Shown: positions 24,785 to 34,868, counted from the stretch's first letter. The stretch: DNA of 64,000 nt from Methyloceanibacter stevinii (GCF_001723355.1 NZ_LPWE01000005.1:62001-126000), one strand, 5' to 3'. A program made the numbers and translations. Notes: generated from the sequence alone by a model not told the origin.

Positions 24785-27700
24785 CTAGCTCCGGCCCGAG
24801 CGGCCGCGTGCCGCCAGGCTGTCGCGCAAATCCTTGAGGGCGGCGAAGGGCGAGTTCTCAGCCGCCTGTTCTCGTTTGGGCGACGAGCTCCATTCCTTGC
24901 TCTTGCCTTGGCCGCCGAAGCGATCGCCCTTGCCGCCTTTGCGGGGCGGTTTTCCGTGTTGGCGACTCTTCTTATTGGGCTTGCTTGGTGATCGCCCTGT
25001 TGGCCGCGTTGACGATGCGGACGTTCCGCGCCGTCGCTGGCCTGCTTGCCGTCGGCCCGGCCCCCATGGCGGCCCTTGCCGCGCTGGTGATGACCTTGCT
25101 GATGCCGGCGTTTCGCCGGGCGCCAGATCTCGTCGAAGACGGGTTCGGGCTCCGCTGGGGCAGTGGCTGCGCCAGCATGCTCGTCTTGCGCCGGAGCGTC
25201 TTGGGCCGGGGCATCTTGGGCGGGAGGCTCTTGAACCGAGGCCTCGCCGGTCGCGGCATCCGGTTCGGAAGCGGCCGGCGCGTCCTCGGACGGCGCTGCT
25301 TTTAGTTGCGGCTCGGTCGGCACTTCGATCTTCCGCCGCTCGAGACGGAAGCCAAGACCGCGCAGGATCGAGGCGAATTCCTCGCCGGAGCAACCGACCA
25401 TGGACATGAGTTCCGGCACGACCCGGAAACCACCATCGCCCGTCGCGCCGGACGGCGGTTGTGGCGCCTCGGGCTTGGCCTTTGCTGCCGGTGCGGCTTG
25501 CGGCGTTGGGGCGGCCTCGGCAGGTGCGCCTTCCGTTTCGGTGGCCGACACCTCCGTTGGTGCCGCCCCGGTCTCCGAGGTTTCTGCCGCAGGTTCCGCT
25601 TCGGTCGCCGCCGCCGGTTCGGGCGTCTCGACCTTCTCCGCGGGGCGCCAGGTGACGCGGGCGCGGATCAGGTCCGACAGGCGCTCGAGCATGTCGATCC
25701 GCACCGCGCGGCTTCCCGCCACGTGAAAACCCGCCGCGCGCCAATAGGGTTCGGGCAGGGCGCCGTTCGCCGGGACGGATGTGAGGCCCTGTTGCGGCCG
25801 CTCCGGCATGGCGTCGATATCGATGCCGTACTCGGCGCCACCGTGGAGCGCCCAGAGCTGCAACAGCAGTTCCGCGGCCGCAGGCTTCAGAAGCGCGGGG
25901 AAATACAGATTGAAGGCTCCGAACCGCACGCCGTATTTGCGCAACTGTCCGCGGTCGGACTGGTCCAGCGCCTTGATGTCGTCGGCGGCTCCTTCGCGGC
26001 GGAGAACGCCGAGATTCTCCGTGAGACGAAAGGCGAGGCCGCGCGCGAGCCCGGTCAGGTCCTCCGCGCGGCTGAGATCCATCAGCGGCTTGAGCTTGGC
26101 GTCGAGGTGCGCCGTCAGCCAGGCATCCAGGCGCGCGGCGACCCGTTCCCGGTCGGGCGCGCTCAAATTCTCGTCGGCGAACACTTCGATGCGCGGTTTC
26201 AGGGCCGTGTCGCCCGCCACCAGCCGGCCGATCTCGCAGCTCTGCCACAGGATGCGGCCATTGCCCGACAGCGTGATCGCATCGTCGCCGCCGAGCCCAA
26301 CGCGTCGGCCCGCTGCGCAAGCTCGCTCGCCAGGATCTGCGTGGCGGCGTTGCGCGCGGCTTTCCCGTGAATGCCCTCGCCCGCCGCATCCGGTGTAAAT
26401 CGGAATCCGTCGAGCCGGCCCACGAAATGGTTTTCGACCAGGATCTGTCCGTCGTCGCCGATCTCGGCCATCATCTCCTCCTTGTCGCGCAGCCGCCGCA
26501 TGAGCACGCTGGTTCGCCGGTCGACGAAACGTTGTGTCAGGCGTTCGTGAAGCGCGTCGGACAATTTGTCCTCAATCGATCGGGTGCGCTCTTGCCAGTG
26601 CTCCGGATCGTGCAGCCATTGAGCGCGGTGGGACACAAATGTCCAGGTACGAATTTGCGCAAGGCGGTTGGAAAGTGTGTCGATGTCGCCTTCGGTCCGG
26701 TCCGCCTGCGCCACCTGGCGGGCGAACCAGTCCTCGGGGATCTTGCCTTCGTCGCTCATGACGAAGCCGAACAGCGCCCCGACCAGGTCCGCATGGTCCG
26801 CCGGTGAGACGCGCTGGTAGTCGGGAATTTGGCACATGTCCCAGAGCAAGCCGACCGCCGCCGGCGACTTGGCCATGTCGCACACGGCCTCGTCGCGCGT
26901 GACGTTCTCCAGCGCAATCACGTCGTCCACCATGCGCGACCGGGTAAGGCGCGGGTGGATGGGCATTTCGCGCAGGCTCTCTTTGAGGGCCTCGATGGAG
27001 GCCATGTCCAGCGTGCGGCTGCGCCATTGCAGGACGCCCACCTGGTCGAAGCTATGAGTCTCCAGCCGCTCGATCAATTCAGCGTCGAACGGCTGCGCCT
27101 GCCCCGTGACCCCGAACGTGCCGTCGTTCATATGGCGTCCGGCGCGGCCGGCGATCTGTCCGATCTCCGACGGGGTCAGGTTGCGGTGGGTATGGCCGTC
27201 GAATTTCCGCACGCCCGCGAAGGCGACATGATCGAGATCGAGGTTGAGCCCCATGCCGATGGCGTCGGTGGCCACCAGATAGTCCACGTCGCCGTTCTGA
27301 TAGAGCGCGACCTGCGCGTTGCGGGTGCGCGGGGAGAGGGCACCGAGGACGACGGCCGCACCACCGCGCTGGCGCCGCACGAGTTCGGCGATGGCGTACA
27401 CGTCGTTGGCCGAGAAGGCGACGATGGCGGAACGGCGGGGCAGCCGCGTGATCTTCTTCTCGCCCGCGTAAGTGAGGCTCGACAGGCGCGGCCGAGAGAC
27501 GAGGTTGGCGCCGGGCAGCAGCTCGCGGATGGCATCGCGCATGGTCGCCGCGCCGAGCAGCAAGGTCTCGGACGTGCCGCGCGCATGGAACAGGCGATTG
27601 GTGAAGACGTGGCCGCGCTCGCCGTCGGCGGCGAGCTGAATCTCGTCGATGGCGACGAAGTCGGCCTCGAGCTCGCGCGGCATGGCTTCCACCGTGCACA

Positions 27701-28001
27701 CATAGAAGCGGGCGCGGGGCGGCTTGATCTTCTCTTCGCCGGTGATGAGGGCGACCTGGCCGGCGCCAGCCTTGGCGACGACCTTCTCGTAGACCTCGCG
27801 GGCGAGCAGCCTGAGCGGCAGTCCGATGACCCCGACCTCGTGGGCGAGCATGCGCTCGATGGCGAGATGGGTTTTGCCCGTGTTGGTCGGACCGAGGACG
27901 GCGGTCACGCCGCGCCCGCGATTGGGCGGGCCGTGAGCCCCGGTCGTTGGCGCACCCGTGGCCGGGCGGCCTGTGGATTGCGTGGATAAGGCTTTGGACA
28001 T
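24785..28001 (-). CDS. SUV3/MgpS-like DEAD-family RNA helicase with low-complexity tail, two frameshifts
   Basis: About 1072 residues after restoring one base near 26303 and one near 25010. The helicase core has Walker A GPTNTGKTHLAIERM (37-44 region), CTVEAMP, the DEIQ box (VAIDEIQLAADGERGH), and the C-terminal motifs VATDAIGMGLNLDLDH and QIAGRAGRH. The middle part (MVGCSGEEFASILRGLGFRLERR) and the final SPFAALKDLRDSLAAR are usual for alphaproteobacterial members. Between them lies an Ala/Pro/Glu-rich linker with a PAQDA pentapeptide repeated in tandem (about 25170-25220), then a basic Arg/Gly/His-rich stretch likely to bind RNA. First gene of the helicase / S4 / fdxA run. The exact frame path between 25000 and 25080 is uncertain. 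Confidence 0.88.
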
Positions 28002-28222
28002 ACGGAGAAATTCTTAAGGCGATCCGGTGTCAGCCGCGAACGGGGGGAGAACGAATCCCGTCCGAATCGCTGACTCCAGCGTATTCGACTTATGTTCCGT
28101 TCCAAAACGGAACAACGACGCAGGTGTGCGGCCCCCCGCTCACATGTAAGCGGCCTTGGGCCCGCGCGCTATATGTAGTTTTCTTTTCTCGCCTGGGTTT
28201 CCCTCGCGCCGGGTCGCAACGG

Positions 28223-28310
28223 GAACAGAGCAGGGGCGAATCAGGGGATCGTAAATTTTCGCGCGCCGTTCCCTACGACATGTTGTGGTTTTGGGGTGCA
28301 GCGTTAACCA
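28223..28310 (+). repeat. Intergenic repeat family, copy 1
   Basis: First of three direct copies. From GAACAGAGC to GTTAACCA it matches copies 2 and 3 with scattered substitutions. The segment GCCGTTCCCTACGACATG and the following 15 bases are identical in all three. No transposase nearby. Confidence 0.9.
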
Positions 28311-28332
28311 AGGGCGGTTGCGCGTCTCTGGC

Positions 28333-28352
28333 CGTCACCCCCGGGCTTGTCC
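28333..28352. repeat. Short palindromic element
   Basis: CACCCCCGGGCTTGTCCCGA-type hairpin after GTC. It resembles half of the larger palindromic element at 29974-30068 and the widespread GC-rich intergenic palindromes of Hyphomicrobiales genomes. Confidence 0.4.
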
Positions 28353-28448
28353 CGAGGGTCCATTCAGACCGACCGACTGGAGCCTTTGCCTCTAGGAGGC
28401 GGTTGAACAGGCCCCCAACTGCCTTTAGTTCGTCGTTGCCGTGCGCCT

Positions 28449-29699
28449 TTAGCTGTTCCAGTCCTCAATCAACTGATCAAGTCGGCTGGAAAGTTGTTGG
28501 ACTCTGTGTCGGAAACTCTTTGCGGCCTGGACACCGCTGTAGCGTCCATCTTCGACCGCCTTCACGTAATTCTCTAGCTCGGCCTCTCGCAACTGATAGG
28601 CCGTGACCAATTCAACCTGTCGCGGGGACAGCTTGGATTTGTCTGCGTTCATGAGGTCGTCGGAATGCAGACGTTGCTCAGGCATTATCGTCACCAGCCG
28701 GTCCCACTGGCGAGCAGCGCACCTGTCGATGGTGGCCTTCAGCCGACCAACCACTATCCCATCACGGTAACCAATCGCAGCGTGACGCAGTTGCGTGGCA
28801 TAACTGTTTGAGCCTTCTCGTGAGGGCCCGTAGTTAGAACGCTTCGGCTTGGGCTTCAGCTCTTCATCGAGCCATTCCGCCTGCTTCCAGACCTCCTCTT
28901 CAGTGAACCGATGCGTAAAGGTCTTGCCGCCGTACTCGATAATGAATGTCAGTGCGCCAAATTCGGAGAGGAATTGGACTACAGGAATCCCGTTCCCTCC
29001 AAAGAAGAGCGTTCTTACGCCGAATTGGTTGCCGTCTGGAATTCCGCGACCTTCAAGTGGGACCAAATCGTTATCTTCATGTAGCAGCAGCGGGTAGACC
29101 TTGCCGTTGCGGGCCGACCGGACCTCTCCTTTTAGGCCGCCCAGGTACTCGCCAGTGGCGTTCTTGCCATAGGCTTGAAAGCCTCTGATCTCGACCCCGT
29201 AGTCGGTCGTCTTCCCCATCAAAAAGTTCTTGGCACCTGGTGTGTCAGCCAAGAATGACCAACGAAGCGGGTCCGCTTCGACCCGGTTGTCTTCAGGGTG
29301 CTCCCCAGAGGAAATCCACCAAACAAGGCACCCTAAGAAGCCTAGTCCAAAGATCACCATGCCTATGATGGGTGCAGACATTCCGTTCTTCTCCGAGGAG
29401 GGAGAGCTGACTGGAACACCGTTGCGCCGGTGTGCGTACTCAATACTGAATATCGTAGTCATCACAGCGCCGACGACCAACCAGACCCACCAATCAAAAA
29501 AGCCACTTGTCTTGGCAAGTATTTCGTAGACGTTCGGCATCTTCACCGCCCACGAGCGAGGAAGAAATTGGGCGACCATCGTGTCCCACGTTCCGATGAC
29601 AACCCACGCGGCCAGCAGCATTTTGCGGAAGCGCCCGGCAAAAATGTTGGCCAATGTTCGGCGCCTAGCCTCAAACCAATTTGCCGACATCGCCCGCAA
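28449..29699 (-). CDS. Orphan membrane-anchored hypothetical protein of lower GC
   Basis: 416 residues. I do not recognise the family. Three hydrophobic segments lie in the N-terminal third: about 27-45 (MLLAAWVVIGTWDTMVAQF), 66-87 (FFDWWVWLVVGAVMTTIFSI) and 109-130 (APIIGMVIFGLGFLGCLVWWI). A soluble domain follows with beta-like strands (YGVEIRGFQAYGKN, YPLLLHEDNDLVPLEG, FGVRTLFFGGNGIPVVQFL, ALTFIIEYGGKTFTHRF). The end is helical and charged (VELVTAYQLREAELENYVK ... FRHRVQQLSSRLDQLIED). Three lines I counted near its 3' end are about 53% GC, against roughly 65% in the neighbours. Repeat copies 1 and 2 flank it in the same orientation. Probably horizontally acquired; function unknown. Confidence 0.7.
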   Translation of the reverse strand: MRAMSANWFEARRRTLANIFAGRFRKMLLAAWVVIGTWDTMVAQFLPRSWAVKMPNVYEILAKTSGFFDWWVWLVVGAVMTTIFSIEYAHRRNGVPVSSPSSEKNGMSAPIIGMVIFGLGFLGCLVWWISSGEHPEDNRVEADPLRWSFLADTPGAKNFLMGKTTDYGVEIRGFQAYGKNATGEYLGGLKGEVRSARNGKVYPLLLHEDNDLVPLEGRGIPDGNQFGVRTLFFGGNGIPVVQFLSEFGALTFIIEYGGKTFTHRFTEEEVWKQAEWLDEELKPKPKRSNYGPSREGSNSYATQLRHAAIGYRDGIVVGRLKATIDRCAARQWDRLVTIMPEQRLHSDDLMNADKSKLSPRQVELVTAYQLREAELENYVKAVEDGRYSGVQAAKSFRHRVQQLSSRLDQLIEDWNS

Positions 29700-29830
29700 A
29701 CCCCTTCAAGTTGTGCACTCATCTTAGCACGCCCCACGGCTTGCCTTCGCCGACGGGATGGATGCCCCTATGCCCGTCCGGATCACGATGTGGACTAGAT
29801 ATTGTCGTCACGCGATCGCGATGCAGCGTT

Positions 29831-29937
29831 CGCGCAAGCTCACACCGTGAACAGAGCGGCGACGAATCAGGGGTTCGTAAATTTTCGCGGGCCGTTCCCT
29901 ACGACATGTTGTGGTTTTGGGGTCTGGCGTTAACCAC
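29831..29937 (+). repeat. Intergenic repeat family, copy 2
   Basis: Second direct copy. It extends further left than copy 1 (GCAAGCTCACACCGTGAACA) and shares that extension with copy 3. Ends GTTAACCAC. Confidence 0.9.
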
Positions 29938-29973
29938 GGGGCTGCGTGAGGCATCCGCCACCGCTCTTGGCGT

Positions 29974-30068
29974 GTCATCGCCCGGCTTGACCGGGCGATC
30001 CAGTAACCACTGCCCTGCCGGATCATGACGGGCGGTGAGTACTGGATGCCCGCGTGCGCGGGCATGAC
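29974..30068. repeat. Palindromic intergenic element between repeat copies 2 and 3
   Basis: About 95 bases bounded by GTCAT and ATGAC. It contains a left hairpin (ATCGCCCGG, CTTGA, CCGGGCGAT), an inner pair CCAGTA/TACTGG and a right hairpin (ATGCCCGC, GTGC, GCGGGCAT). The layout is a cruciform-type mobile palindrome such as the RIME-like elements of rhizobia. Confidence 0.75.
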
Positions 30069-30110
30069 GCGGGCTACATCTTGTCTTGGCACTCGAGCGG
30101 GGCGCCGTCG

Positions 30111-30216
30111 GCGCAAGCTCACACCGTGAACAGAGCGGCGACGAATCAGGGGTTCGTAAATCTTCGCGGGCCGTTCCCTACGACATGTTGTGGTTTTGGG
30201 GTCGCGCGTTAACCAC
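30111..30216 (+). repeat. Intergenic repeat family, copy 3
   Basis: Third direct copy, nearly identical to copy 2 (AAATCTTCG in place of AAATTTTCG), ending 28 bases before the DUF3108 stop codon on the opposite strand. Confidence 0.9.
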
Positions 30217-30243
30217 GCCGTTCCGAACGGGCCACGAAGTGGC

Positions 30244-31341
30244 TCAACGAGCCTCGGCGCGGCCGGCGCGGCCCACGCGCATGGACGTGGCCACCGCCAC
30301 GGCGGTGTAGCCGCCGAACGCCGGGATCGTGATCTGGTAGGGCACGTACATGCCCGTGCCCCGCAAGGGGACGAGCCAGGCTTCGATGCCGCCCGCCTGG
30401 CGCAGTTCCTCGATCCCCGGGTCGCCGCGCGGATAGCCGGAGATCGGCACGAACTTCACCTGGCACACCGCGGCGGGCCCGGAGTAGTTGCCCTTGCCCC
30501 GGTTCTGCACCATCACGCGCTTCTTCGGCTTGAGGACAAGATCGTAACGGGAGCGCCCGTCGAAAACGGGGATCACCTGGTTGCAGACGCTGAGATTGGC
30601 GCGGGTGTCGTTGGAGCGCGCGGTCAGAAACGCGCCTGAGAGCGGGTCCACCACGCGCTGAACCTGTTCCTTCGTGACCTTGATCTCGCCGGGATAGGGG
30701 CGGGGCTTCGGCCAGATCTTCACCGACTGCACGTAGCCGTCTCCGAAGTCGATGCTGAGGCGCTCCTGGTACTTGCCGTCGCTCTGGCTGAACGAGTAGG
30801 AGCGGGGGTTCGCGCCGTCCGTGGTGGCCTCGCCGGAGCCGTGGAGCCGTCCCTGCCAGTTGAACACCCATCCCTTCAGCACGGAGAAGGTGCCGTTGCC
30901 GCGCAAGGAATATTGGCCGTTCTGCACCGTGCCCGAGATGCTGAAATTGCCGAGGTTGAAGCGGCCGAGGCTGACATTGTAGACGGCCTGGAAGCGCGCC
31001 GAGGTGTCGACCGGGCCGGCCCTTTGTTCAGGTTCTGCGGGCTCGGGTTCCGGGTTCGGCTCCGCGAACTCGCTATCGTGCGGCGGGGCGTTCTCGTCCC
31101 CCGGCTTGTTCTTGTCGTTGTAGAGGCCTTCGATCGGGAAGGGTTCGGCCTCGTCCAGGATTGAGCCGCGCGCGCCAAAGTCAGCGTCAGGCGCCGGGTC
31201 CTCGGGGGCGGTTTCGGCCCGCGCGATGCCGTGGGGAGATGCGTCCAGCGCGACCAGCGCCAAAACGGCGATGCCCAGCACAAGCGCGGCCACGGCCACA
31301 ACGCTGGCCGCAATACTCAAGACGTGTCGTGCGACCCGCAT
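30244..31341 (-). CDS. DUF3108 domain protein, membrane-anchored periplasmic
   Basis: 365 residues. An N-terminal hydrophobic helix (about 9-33) anchors a Pro/Glu/Asp-rich linker (about 42-110, with PNPEPEPAEPEQ). The DUF3108 beta-rich domain follows: ARFQAVYNVSLGRFNLGNFSI ... WVFNWQGRLHGSGEA ... RPRPYPGE-type segment ... VVDPLSGAFLTA ... YPRGDPGIEELRQ. Function unknown; the fold is related to lipid- or LPS-associated periplasmic proteins. In related genomes it commonly sits next to and divergent from rpmB, as here. Confidence 0.85.
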   Translation of the reverse strand: MRVARHVLSIAASVVAVAALVLGIAVLALVALDASPHGIARAETAPEDPAPDADFGARGSILDEAEPFPIEGLYNDKNKPGDENAPPHDSEFAEPNPEPEPAEPEQRAGPVDTSARFQAVYNVSLGRFNLGNFSISGTVQNGQYSLRGNGTFSVLKGWVFNWQGRLHGSGEATTDGANPRSYSFSQSDGKYQERLSIDFGDGYVQSVKIWPKPRPYPGEIKVTKEQVQRVVDPLSGAFLTARSNDTRANLSVCNQVIPVFDGRSRYDLVLKPKKRVMVQNRGKGNYSGPAAVCQVKFVPISGYPRGDPGIEELRQAGGIEAWLVPLRGTGMYVPYQITIPAFGGYTAVAVATSMRVGRAGRAEAR

Positions 31342-31471
31342 CTATCGCAGTCCCTCCAGGCCCCCCGGCCACCTTATATCTTGACTGGCCAGTGAGCAGG
31401 ATTAGTCGGATTCGTCAATTCGGCCAACACAGGCGGAAAACCCTCCGAATGGCCGAAAAGCGTATGGCACC

Positions 31472-31500
31472 TTGACCGAAATCGGTCATCCCCGTATATG
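31472..31500 (+). promoter_or_regulatory. Sigma-70-type promoter of rpmB
   Basis: TTGACC at 31472-31477, 17-base spacer, TATATG at 31495-31500. It lies 82 bases upstream of the rpmB start in the gap shared with the divergent DUF3108 gene. Confidence 0.6.
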
Positions 31501-31582
31501 TCCCGGCCTTGAGCCTCGCGCTTGTGAAACGTCACGAGCTGCGACAGGTATTCACAAGATTTTCGTTAGAAGGACAAGGACC

Positions 31583-31891
31583 ATGGCCCGTCGCTGCGAG
31601 CTGTCCGGCAAAGCCGTGCTCACCGGCAACAATGTGAGCCATGCAAAGCGCCGCACAAGGCGCCGCTTCCTGCCGAATCTGAGCAATGTCACGCTTCAGA
31701 GCGACACTCTGAAGAAGGCTGTCCGCCTCACCGTCTCCGCCAGCGCCCTGCGCTCGGTCGAGCACCGTGGCGGTCTGGACGCCTATCTGCTCAAGGCCGG
31801 CGACGACGAGCTCTCGCTGAAGGCACGCCGCCTGAAGCGCGAGATCGCCAAGGCGAGCGAGAAGGCGACCGAGGCGCAGGCGGCCTCTTAA
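31583..31891 (+). CDS. rpmB: 50S ribosomal protein L28
   Basis: 102 residues beginning [33 protein letters not shown], the L28 signature, with AAGGA upstream. The C-terminal part ([22 protein letters not shown]) is the longer alphaproteobacterial form; E. coli L28 has 78 residues. Monocistronic, with a good promoter. Confidence 0.97.
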   Translation: MARRCELSGKAVLTGNNVSHAKRRTRRRFLPNLSNVTLQSDTLKKAVRLTVSASALRSVEHRGGLDAYLLKAGDDELSLKARRLKREIAKASEKATEAQAAS

Positions 31892-31925
31892 GGCTTTCGC
31901 CGCGCCGCGACCTCGCCGCGTCGCC

Positions 31926-32972
31926 CTACGGCAGCGTAAACTGCATGATCAGCGAGCGCTGAAAAGCGCTGAAGTTATCGTCCGACATGAGCGTCAGGAC
32001 GGTGGCGCCGTCTTGCGCGCGGTGGACCGCGATCGCCTCCATATTGTCGATATTCAGAAGATCGTCGGTCTCGAGCAGCGTCTCGCCGGTGATCAGCTTG
32101 CCGGGGCGGAGGTCCGCCGGCGCGATCCGCCGGATGCGCATCTTGACCCCTTCGCTGTAGCGGAAGCGCCGCTCCAGAAGCAGCAATCCGCCATCGGGCA
32201 ATCCGGCGGCGTCCGTGATGTCGAACCCCCCGAGCCGGCGGATCGTGATTGTCCCGGGCGAAGGCCCGCCGATGAGCCAGCCGATCAGATTGCCGGCCCG
32301 GTCTCTCAGATACTCCGGCAGCGCCACCACCGTTCCTTCCATGCGCCCCGACCGGATCGTGGCGATCGCCTCCAGCCCTTGGTTGGCGTTCATGGCGCGT
32401 GCTGCCTTGGGCAGCGGAATGGTCCCGTTCGGCGGGCCGAAACGGTCGGGCGTGAAGAGATAGCGCATGATGCGGTGATCCCGTTCGAACGACACGAGGG
32501 CGCTGCCCTCATGCGTGTCGCCGGAAAGAAGGGCCATGCCTTCCGCGTCCTGCCGGTTCTCGGAGCGTAGGGGGCTGCCGTCCTTGTCGAGGAGTGGGCC
32601 GAGCATGACGTTCGACAGGCTCGCAAGACGGCTCCCGTCGTAGTCGAGGGTCGCGCGCATCCACGAGCCCGCGTCTGATAGCGCCAGAAGTCTGGTGCGG
32701 CCGGAATCGAGCGCGATGGCCGAATAGCCGCCGAAATGCACCGAACGGGCGAACAGGTTGAGCCCGCCGCGATAGATCAGCTTGCCGAACCGCGTCTTCG
32801 TGGGGTCGTCGCGATCGAAAGTGATCGGGACCACGGAGACGCGCGTCTCCGTCGGACCCGACAGGGGCGTGGAGGGCTTCGCCACCAATGCGGAAGCGCT
32901 GAGATACAGGACGGCGATGGCGGCGAGCCCCGCTGCGAGCGCCGCCGTGGTCTTGGCCGGGATCAGCCGCAC
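31926..32972 (-). CDS. Esterase-like activity of phytase family protein, exported
   Basis: 348 residues with a signal peptide or N-terminal anchor (TAALAAGLAAIAVLYLSASALVA). The body is a beta-propeller-like repeat of strands with conserved patches YSAIALDSGRTRLLALSDAG, NRQDAEGMALLSG, NQGLEAIATI, FDITDAAGLPDGGLLLLERRF, INDNMEAI-type (NIDNMEAIAV) and LMSDDNFSAFQRSL. These match the PF13449 phytase-like esterase family. Substrate unknown. It starts 1 base upstream of the cobT stop region, so it probably follows cobT in the same transcript. Confidence 0.85.
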   Translation of the reverse strand: MRLIPAKTTAALAAGLAAIAVLYLSASALVAKPSTPLSGPTETRVSVVPITFDRDDPTKTRFGKLIYRGGLNLFARSVHFGGYSAIALDSGRTRLLALSDAGSWMRATLDYDGSRLASLSNVMLGPLLDKDGSPLRSENRQDAEGMALLSGDTHEGSALVSFERDHRIMRYLFTPDRFGPPNGTIPLPKAARAMNANQGLEAIATIRSGRMEGTVVALPEYLRDRAGNLIGWLIGGPSPGTITIRRLGGFDITDAAGLPDGGLLLLERRFRYSEGVKMRIRRIAPADLRPGKLITGETLLETDDLLNIDNMEAIAVHRAQDGATVLTLMSDDNFSAFQRSLIMQFTLP

Positions 32973-34868
32973 CTAGTGCAGCACCTTCCGTTTCGCGCGA
33001 GCGGCGCTCGGGTTGGCGCGTTGCAGCGCGCGCAGGGCGGCGTCTTCGTCGAACAGTTCGGCGAGCTTGTCGGTCATCGCGCCGGCGAGTTCCTCCGCGT
33101 CCGTGATGGTGACGGCGCGGCGGTAGTAGCGGGTCACGTCGTGACCGATGCCGATGGCCAGCAGTTCGATAGGGGAACGGGTCTCGATCTCATGGATCAC
33201 CTGGCGCAGGTGCTTTTCGAGATAGGCGCCCGAATTGACCGACAGCGTGGAGTCGTCGACCGGCGCGCCATCCGAGATCATCATCAGGATCCGCCGCTGT
33301 TCGGGCCGCGCCAAAAGGCGCTTGTGCGCCCAAGCCAGCGCTTCGCCGTCGATATTCTCCTTGAGCAGTCCTTCGCGCATCATCAGGCCGAGATTGCGCC
33401 GTGCCCGGCGCCAGGGCGTGTCCGCCGCCTTGTAGACGATGTGCCGCAGATCGTTCAGCCGTCCCGGGAAGGGAGGTTTCATGGCGTTGAGCCAGGCTTC
33501 GCGCGCATGGCCGCCTTTCCAGGCGCGTGTGGTGAAGCCCAAAATCTCCACCTTCACGCCGCACCGCTCCAGGGTGCGTGCCAGAATGTCGGCGCAGCAG
33601 GCCGCGACCATGATCGGGCGTCCGCGCATGGAGCCTGAATTGTCGAGCAGCAAGGTCACGACCGTGTCGCGGAATTCGGTGTCGCGTTCCTGCTTGAAGG
33701 TCAGCGGGTGCATGGGATCGATGATGATCCGCGTGAGGCGTCCCGCATCGAGCGTGCCTTCTTCGAGGTCGAAGTCCCAGCCGCGATCCTGCTGGGCCAG
33801 CAACCGGCGTTGCAGCCTGTTGGCGAGCCGCGCCACCGCGCCTTGCAGCGAGACCAGCTGCTTGTCCAGGAACGACCGGAGGCGGTCGAGTTCGTCGGGG
33901 TCACACAGGTCCTCGGCCGTGACGATCTCGTCGAACGCCTCCGTGAAGACCTTGTAGCCGAACGCCGACGGGTCATCGAGAACCGAGAAGTTGGGACGCC
34001 AGGGATCGGAGCGGCGCGGCAGATCTGCCGATTCCGCGTCGTCGTCCAGCTGGTCGGTGGGCCCGTCTTCCTGGTCATCCAGCGTGTCTTCGGCGGCGTC
34101 GTCGGGTTCGGCTTCGGACTCTTGTGCGAGTTCGGTGCCGTCCTGGGCCTCGGCCGCGTCCCCTTGGTCCTCGGTCTGATCCGGCTCCGTCTCGCCGTCC
34201 TCGGACGACTCTTCGTTCTCTTCGCCCTGATCGAGGCTGGTCGGCCATGTGCGCCGGGAGGTCGCGCGCGAGCTGACCGAAGCTTCCTGATCGAGCACGG
34301 TGCCCTGCATCCGGTCGAGCTGCGTCTTGGCGCGCTCCTCGACCCAGGGACGCCACAGATTGACCAGCGGCCGCGCCCGGGCCGGCGGCGCCTCGCCCGT
34401 GAGACGTTCCCGGACCATGAGGGCGAGGGCGTCGGGCAGGGGCGCTTCGGAGCGCTCGGTCTCCCTCGGTGATGCGGCTGCGCGCGTAGCGTGCTCCGTG
34501 CGGGCGGCCAGATTTTGGGAAACCCCTTCCATCCGCGTCGCGCGATCGGCCTCGACACGGGCCTGCTCGAGGGCCTCGAACACGGCCCGGGCTTCGCCGC
34601 CCGAGGGGGCCAGGCGCCGGTGCAGCGCTTCGTCCCGGCAGGAGACCGTCAGCGCCGCGGCATCCGCATGGCCGCGAATGGCCGCCAGCTCCTCGCGCGT
34701 GGGTACGCGGGGCGGTTCGGGGATCCGCGCCGTTTTGCCGGAAAGTCCGGGCGGCTCGTTCGAGAACACGACCTCCACGCCGCTATCGGCGGCGATCGCT
34801 CGCGTCGCCAGCGTTACCGCGCGCTTGAACGGATCGAGGGGCGCCTCTTTCCGTTTCGGTCCAGCCAT
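32973..34868 (-). CDS. cobT: Cobaltochelatase subunit CobT
   Basis: 631 residues. With CobS it forms the AAA+ motor complex that drives cobalt insertion by CobN into hydrogenobyrinate diamide in aerobic B12 synthesis. N-terminal helical part, a very acidic middle (about 205-285, Glu/Asp-rich), and a C-terminal von Willebrand A domain with [13 protein letters not shown], the helix [15 protein letters not shown] and [13 protein letters not shown]. CobN is not in the window. Downstream of cobS with a 49-base gap. Confidence 0.95.
   Translation of the reverse strand: MAGPKRKEAPLDPFKRAVTLATRAIAADSGVEVVFSNEPPGLSGKTARIPEPPRVPTREELAAIRGHADAAALTVSCRDEALHRRLAPSGGEARAVFEALEQARVEADRATRMEGVSQNLAARTEHATRAAASPRETERSEAPLPDALALMVRERLTGEAPPARARPLVNLWRPWVEERAKTQLDRMQGTVLDQEASVSSRATSRRTWPTSLDQGEENEESSEDGETEPDQTEDQGDAAEAQDGTELAQESEAEPDDAAEDTLDDQEDGPTDQLDDDAESADLPRRSDPWRPNFSVLDDPSAFGYKVFTEAFDEIVTAEDLCDPDELDRLRSFLDKQLVSLQGAVARLANRLQRRLLAQQDRGWDFDLEEGTLDAGRLTRIIIDPMHPLTFKQERDTEFRDTVVTLLLDNSGSMRGRPIMVAACCADILARTLERCGVKVEILGFTTRAWKGGHAREAWLNAMKPPFPGRLNDLRHIVYKAADTPWRRARRNLGLMMREGLLKENIDGEALAWAHKRLLARPEQRRILMMISDGAPVDDSTLSVNSGAYLEKHLRQVIHEIETRSPIELLAIGIGHDVTRYYRRAVTITDAEELAGAMTDKLAELFDEDAALRALQRANPSAARAKRKVLH

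Larger units (their letters stand above)
28002..28448. other. Intergenic region with repeat copy 1
   Basis: 447 bases without a supported gene. It holds the helicase promoter side, repeat copy 1 (28223-28310) and a short palindrome (28333-28352). A plus-strand open frame here covers the repeat but has no ribosome binding site. Confidence 0.6.

Noticed and set aside
28173-28310. Small plus-strand proteins encoded by the repeats
   Set aside because: The shared peptide comes from the repeat itself; no ribosome binding site, and it lies in intergenic DNA each time.
28223-30216. Repeat region as an insertion sequence or CRISPR array
   Set aside because: No transposase, no terminal inverted ends; three copies with unequal spacing are not a CRISPR array.
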